A stretch of DNA of 61,744 nucleotides. Origin: Russula earlei (lineage: Eukaryota; Basidiomycota; Agaricomycetes; Russulales; Russulaceae). Shown one piece after another: positions 56,501 to 61,744 of this stretch; the stretch's first letter is position 1, and each line of letters opens with the position of its first letter. Location: positions 1 to 61,744 of the forward strand of contig JAGFNK010000316.1 of NCBI GenBank assembly GCA_025769875.1. The letters run 5' to 3'. The translations under genes and the position numbers were made by a program. The notes under the pieces are model-generated. The model saw nothing but the letters and a program-made list of their open reading frames with translations. It searched no databases and was not told the DNA's origin.

Positions 56501-59413
56501 GGGCGACGGGCGGTGGCGGCGTAAAGCACCAAAGCGTCATTGAATAACGTAAGCGTGGGCATTCATGCATGCCTCACATCAGGCCACCGTTTACATTCAT
56601 CGGCTCTGTTAGCACTAGCACAGCGCCAATGCCATTTCTCATTCCAACAACTTTCTCCAATCAACATTGTCGGGGAGCTAGTGGATTCCGAATTTCATGC
56701 TTCATTCACGCATTGTCGCCCGATGGCCTGTATGCCCCGGATAATCAACAATACACCGTCTTCCCTGAGCTGTATGGCGCCACAGAAGTTTTTTTCATTT
56801 CCTCGCGAGGTGCTTTCTCAGTCTCTGAAGTGCGGACGACAATGGTCGGGTCGTAACGATTAATAAGCGTTCCAGAAAGTATAAGGCAAAATGGGGGGTT
56901 GGGACGTCTCGCCGACTCGGAATCTCGTGACCCGGTGCCGATAGAAACAACGAACTTCTGCGCTAAACTCGAGTGAGCGCAAGGTTCCAACTTACTGGAG
57001 ACGCTTGCGATGGCCCATAGATTGATGGATAAGAGCGCCAAGATCCGAAGAAGTCATACGACATTCGATCAAGTCAGGTTCAGGAGGTTCAGGAGACACG
57101 CGATAGAAAAAGGATTAGCTGCACGATCGTCCCGTGCGTGTAACACCCGCGATACAATCGGATCGGCCGAATCCGGGTTCTCGCGCCAATAGCGTGGAAC
57201 ATAGGCGATCCACGTGGCCCCAGTCACGTGGAGACTGGCATCGCCGCCGACCGTCAGCACGATTGCATGTGTTGTTGCGTCCATCTCTCTCTGCTACTAC
57301 CTACCGCATGCTGTGGTTTCGGCTCCTTTTTTATATAATCAAGGACTCACAGTGCTTTTTTTTTGACGGTACAGGACGGAAACTCATTCCATGCCTGTCC
57401 ATCCTGTGGCACATCCGACTTATTCGGGCAAAGCCAGAGGATCGCCTCCGAGCGCCGTTGCGGGCCTACCTGCGATGGCGGTTCTCAATACGGACTCCCC
57501 CTGCGAATGTCATCCGCCGTTCCAGTTTCCTACTTCAGACCGCCTTTTTTTCACTGACAGCCGTCCAGACATCGCTCACAATCCGCAGCATCGCCTCCTG
57601 TGCTAAGGTCGACCCGTCACGCAGAACTTTATTTGATCAAAAATCTAATCAACTGGCTCTTGCGTTCACGGATCTTACGGAACCGACGGCCCTCATTCGG
57701 CTCTCTTGCTTCATCATCTGGTTTCTTGGGCTGTTCCGTCGGAAGTCCAACGCCACGGTTCTTATGACATTCATTCTACCCAGCATGTGTGGATCACCTA
57801 TCATTCATATCGACATCAACGTCCTGCTGTCCCAACTCGGCGCCTCCTGCCCCCCACTGCCATATGGTGGCGATTTATCTCCGGGAAAAGTACAAGGACT
57901 CGCTGTAGCTGGGGTATGATTGGTCGCGAAGCGTGCGAGCGTGTGTTTCCTCAGTGAGAAACCTAATTTTCATCACGTCCAGCCTTGATCCACAGTTGAG
58001 CTATCGTTCCATTGAGACCCTACAACATGCCGTTACGAGCTCCACGTTCTTTGATGAGTGATGCTCTTCGTTCTGCGGATGGTTTCCATGTTCGTTTTCA
58101 TTCACATGGTCCCCCCTCCCCAAAATCACAATCTTGCTGAGGTTTTCATCTCGTTTCACCCCGTAGGTTGGCTTGGCTTTCCCCCCCCCCTGTTATCTTT
58201 CTTCACAGTCCTCCGTTCTTCCCCCCCGCCCTACCAAATTATCGATTTATACATTCCTATCGTTCTCTGGTCAGCCTAGAGAGCGCTGATCCCGCCATGA
58301 TGACTGGTCACCGAGAAATTTTCCTCGTGTCGCCTTGTTTTGGCCAAGGGATGGATGGGGGACCAACAGGACAGAAACACAACACACTGATTTGCCTCTC
58401 TTATCGACAACTTCCACTCACCAATCGACCCTCCCGCTCCATCGAAGAAGGCATAACTTTCAAGACCTCAAAAACCCGTAGCTTCCCTGAGCCGGTCTTT
58501 TGTGCACTATATCCGTAAAGGATAACTTCACATTCGTCTGGTGGTCGCTGTGGCTAAACACTCTCCCTGTTTAGCTCTTACCTACTTTCCAGGCGCAAAC
58601 CTCGCATCTGAATCCGGTTCCAAGCAGATGTTGTAGGCTCAGCCAATGGTGGACTCCCTCTTCTGAATGGACGGCCAATCTCAGACGGGATGTATGCCAC
58701 TCTCCAGTGAGCGGATTATCGGTCTAGCGGTAATGCATACGGGGCACCAGCCCTGGCAATTTTCAAGACTCCGCCGCGAACCGAATGCCCTTCACAACCT
58801 TGACCCATGCAGATGGCATTCTACCGTGGAGGTCTAATAAACATCACGGTCCGCACAGACAGACATGCGAACTCAGAGAGGGGCTGGTATTGGTGATTCC
58901 TGGTGTAGGACCGTTTGCCGTGTTTTCCTCTCCACACAAGGGGGTAGCCCTTGCCTATTTTGTTCAATGAATGCGGTAGTTGTTGGCCCCTTGTGAGGAC
59001 CCCACATCGGGGCGCGCGGGTCCGAGAACGATGCTCACGGTGAACCCGACCGTTTCAGCGCCGCACGTCCCTTAATCTGAGCGAAATATCGCCCATAGTT
59101 CGGTGACATAACCCTACAACCCTACATGCAGCAACAGGCAGACGCACACTTACGGTCGCACGTCCCATCACTGCCCACCACCTGGCGCTTCTTCCAGCGA
59201 ACCGCATGGGGCGGCATATTCCGAACGCGATGATATTCCGAGTACTTGGTTGCATCGAGCACACCGTCGTGCCTCTCGACTGCCGGGACTCGCCGTTCTC
59301 TTCAAACGCCATTCTGTATTTCGCAGACAGTTAAATACACCTACGCGACAAAAAAAGGCCTATAGAAAATTAATACGACTGTCCGAGTGTGCGTGTGGGG
59401 GGGGGGGGGAGAT
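53536..59413. other. long interval without a recognised gene
   Basis: A (GT)n run lies at about 54256-54274 and an (AG)n run at about 53835-53855. Minus-strand frames at 56745-57284 (for example GATWIAYVPRYWRENP, and FVVSIGTGSRDS after a good GTAAGT donor near 56995) and at 55790-56070 look partly gene-like. I could not join them into a model or name a family. Plus-strand frames at 55276-55812 and 57134-57919 have no motif. There may be an unfamiliar spliced gene here, but I cannot support one. Confidence 0.35.
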
Positions 59414-60574
59414 TCATGCACAGCCGAAAGAATCACTTTCACGGCTGTACGGCATATTACGGACTATGTATATTAATCCACAACTAGAAGGGGTCGGGGA
59501 AATCACCAACGCGAGAGGTTGCATCCTGTACAGGCACGGCCGAGGGCAAACTGGAAATCCGCACGAATATGTCTGTGGCTGTTGGATGGCGGCGTCGCAG
59601 GGGCTGAGACGGGAGGGAGGCGGAGAGATGCTTGGAATGTTGCGGGCCATCAACGACGTGTCCTTCGGGGCCTTGTCCTCGCTCATGAATCGAGGGCGTT
59701 GGGGAAATCGGGGAGCGGCATGGAACGACGGTCGGCCGTGATAGCGGTGATGATGTTCGGCGACTTGGAGGTCGAGGTCGAACCGGGGATGGTCCACGTT
59801 TGGGTACGCGGAGGACGGTCGCGAACGGCGTCTGCGCGGAAACGTCTTTGGCCGCGGGACGCCGTGCGTCCGCTCGAAGAGACCACACTTGTTGCAAAGC
59901 TGGGAGGAGGGCCCCCCGTCAGACCCAAGAAAAGAAAAAAATCAAACGCGACGAGCGCGTACGAGAAACGCACCAATTTCCCGAGGGTGAGCATGGACCG
60001 GCGCCACGTCGTCGTCTCGGTGGCTCTGCAGTTCGTGCACAGGCGACGCATGCCGTTGCCGAGCTTCGTCCTCGCGTCGTCCGTGTAGACGACCTCGTAC
60101 GCTCTGATTCTGGGGAAGAGCTGGTCGAGCGTGCCCCCCGGGCCGTTGATGAACTGGGACTGCGCGATGGGAAGGTCGATGGGGTAGTCCAGGACGCGCG
60201 CCTCGTATCTGCGTCCGAGGGAAGGGATCTCCCAGCCATAGCAGAAGTCGCCGGGGCGAGAGTAGTCGCTGGCTGTGCTCATGTACGCTTGCTGTGCGGG
60301 GCTGGACCCGGACCCGGGAGCGGAGAAATCCACGACGGATCCGGTTTCGGACGGCATGTGCCACGAAGAGGACGGAAAGAAAGATCGGGAGGCCTCTGGG
60401 ACCGGCAGACGTGGCACGGGCTGAGCGACGTTCTCGAAAGGGTCGCCGCCAGTATGGGCATTTCTGGATGACGTGCAACAATTTAGAGATCATCGCGAGA
60501 GGTGGAACGGAGGAGCGAAAATACTTGTAATGGAGGGCGCCTGGTTCAGTATAGCGAGCCGGTGTCAAGTTCAT
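59414..60574 (-). CDS. GATA-type zinc-finger protein, paralogue 2
   Basis: Exons 60525-60574, 59974-60463 and 59414-59899 (introns 61 and 74 bp) give 341 residues in phase. The start ATG at 60574 opens MNLTPARYTEPGALHYK. The finger Cys residues are at about 159, 162, 182 and 185 (CTNC..LCNKC), with TWRR, GLFERTHGVPRPKTFPRRRR, and the same 19-residue loop. The same finger-splitting intron is present as in paralogue 1. A shared motif upstream, YTD(D/E)A-x-TKL-x-N, shows the two derive from one gene. A His-rich patch (EHHHRYH) follows the finger. The last 40 residues are less gene-like, so the 3' end could contain an unrecognised intron. Function: presumably a transcription factor; targets unknown. 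Confidence 0.82.
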
Positions 60575-61744
60575 ATCAATGGTCGAGAAGAAATGTAGGT
60601 TGTGTTTGTTGGGACGTCGTTTCTTTGTGCCTTGCCAAGGACAGGGAAAGAGGGCCTTCCAAGAGGGGGGCTCGGACAGACTGATGTTCGAGCCCTAGGA
60701 TTCGGATGACTTTATAGCCCCAGGTACCAAAGCAGTCATCCAAGTCATACTGTCTAGCTCTGGATGAGGCAAGGATCCGATGCGTAATCAACGCCGCACA
60801 GTCCCCGCATCTACGAAGAGGAAGAAGATCGACTCAATGGCGGAGGGTGCCAAGTGGCTGCCATAAACGGAAATACCCCCTGGGACCGACAGAGGGACGG
60901 TGTGGGAAAGAAAATTCATTGATCAAGAGATCGCGAAGGAGTCATCACATAATTGCGAAGCTCATTCTGAAAACGGGACATTACGCACTCCGCGACTTGG
61001 GCCAGCGCTTGACTGCACCGCACAGTCCACCGCTGCTAAAAGGATACCGGACCATGGCCGGTAAGCCCGATCCGCCGCTATCTGACCGACCGCTCTCCAA
61101 CTCAATGGGAATGGGCGGTCGATTGGTGATACGTGTGTTACCGTGGCGTGGGGAGTTGGTAAGGAGCTTCCAGTGGGTGTTGCCGTCACTCGACCGCGAC
61201 CGAAATGTTGAAGCCGTACATACGAGGGCAACTTCTATCCCCGAACGTGCCGTCGTCCCGGTCGCGGGACCACTCGAAGTGCCTCAGCAACTACAGCTGC
61301 TGCACCGCACTGCACAGACCAAATTACTCTGATTTTGTCTGCAATGGCTCGGCATACGAAAGCCGACGGTGGGATTTCGTGTTTATGATCCTGATTTATC
61401 GCCCCTTGATGTCGCTATAGCTGTCACCCAGGTAAAATCGCCTTGAAAGCTCCTGGATACCGCTGATATTCTTGCTACTGCGCAGACAGACGCTGAGCTC
61501 TGCTTCTCCCAAAAACTAAAATTCTCATATTCCCAGTACCGGAGGATGCATTGCAGGCGCCTCTGGAGCAGTAGAGCCGAGGGTCATTTGTTGGAGGTGA
61601 TCTCCCAGCACAACTCGCCAGCTTACCGGTCAACTGGTGGTCAAGTCGGGCTGGTCCTCAAGCAGCATTCTGAGATCCCCCCTCCAGAACAAGCCGATGA
61701 ACGCTATGGGCATTTTGCTGACCCGCCACCTCCGTGTCTTCCGC
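60575..61744. other. intergenic, upstream of GATA paralogue 2; nothing recognised
   Basis: No frame with family motifs, repeat or RNA gene was seen. It should include the promoter of the minus-strand GATA gene ending at 60574. Confidence 0.4.

Noticed and set aside
57134..57919. 261-codon plus-strand frame
   Set aside because: No domain, starts inside a better-looking minus-strand frame, and three frames are open across parts of it.
58700..58800. tRNA-like box A sequence (GGTCTAGCGGTAATGC)
   Set aside because: No box B (GGTTCGAATCC-type) at proper distance and no cloverleaf could be drawn.

Overview
The window looks like nuclear DNA of a filamentous basidiomycete, probably an Agaricomycete. 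Introns are short (about 46-120 bp, GT..AG) and split every host gene I could model except one. The recognisable genes fit such a genome: SLAC1/TDT-type anion transporters, a TPR-CHAT caspase-like protein and GATA factors with a long zinc-finger loop. The transposons fit too: self-priming Ty3/gypsy LTRs, Ty1/copia and PIF/Harbinger. No rRNA, tRNA or CRISPR array was seen.

Layout. 1-20.6 kb is a CpG-poor, AT-richer graveyard of nested LTR retrotransposons. I name four LTR families by structure: LTR-1 (about 961 bp, TGTCATG..TTGACA), LTR-2 (about 830 bp), LTR-3 (about 590-660 bp) and LTR-4 (about 515-565 bp). They surround a decayed gypsy pol, a set of unrecognised internal ORFs, a decayed copia gag/protease/integrase and fold-back repeats. 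20.6-32.5 kb is GC-richer and genic: an 11-exon SLAC1/TDT transporter (+), a family-16 methyltransferase (-) and a 979-aa TPR-CHAT protein (-). 32.5-45.2 kb is a second transposon island: a fold-back MITE, an 8.5-kb PIF/Harbinger element with TTA target duplication whose transposase is split by a copia element, then solo LTRs and a copia RT fragment. 45.2-61.7 kb is genic again: a second intact SLAC1/TDT gene inside a 4.3-kb block duplicated from 21.8-26.1 kb, and two GATA zinc-finger paralogues (-).

How parts relate. Intact 5-bp target duplications allow an insertion order to be read: LTR-1 in gypsy pol (ACATC), LTR-1 in LTR-1 (AAGAG), LTR-4 in an internal ORF (TCTGG), LTR-3 in LTR-1 (CTCTG), and a solo LTR-3 at 42.9-43.5 kb (GGGAG). 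Several other LTRs have mismatched flanks, which points to ectopic recombination. The two transporters share exon structure and most intron sequence, so the duplication is recent. The most distinctive observations are: a Tf1-like self-priming signal shared by two LTR families, 10- and 12-nt microexons in both transporters, a 62-bp direct repeat flanking the copia insertion, and conserved retroelement ORFs I cannot assign.

Limits: all gene models were spliced by eye, family assignments come from motif recognition without searches, and divergence figures are rough counts.
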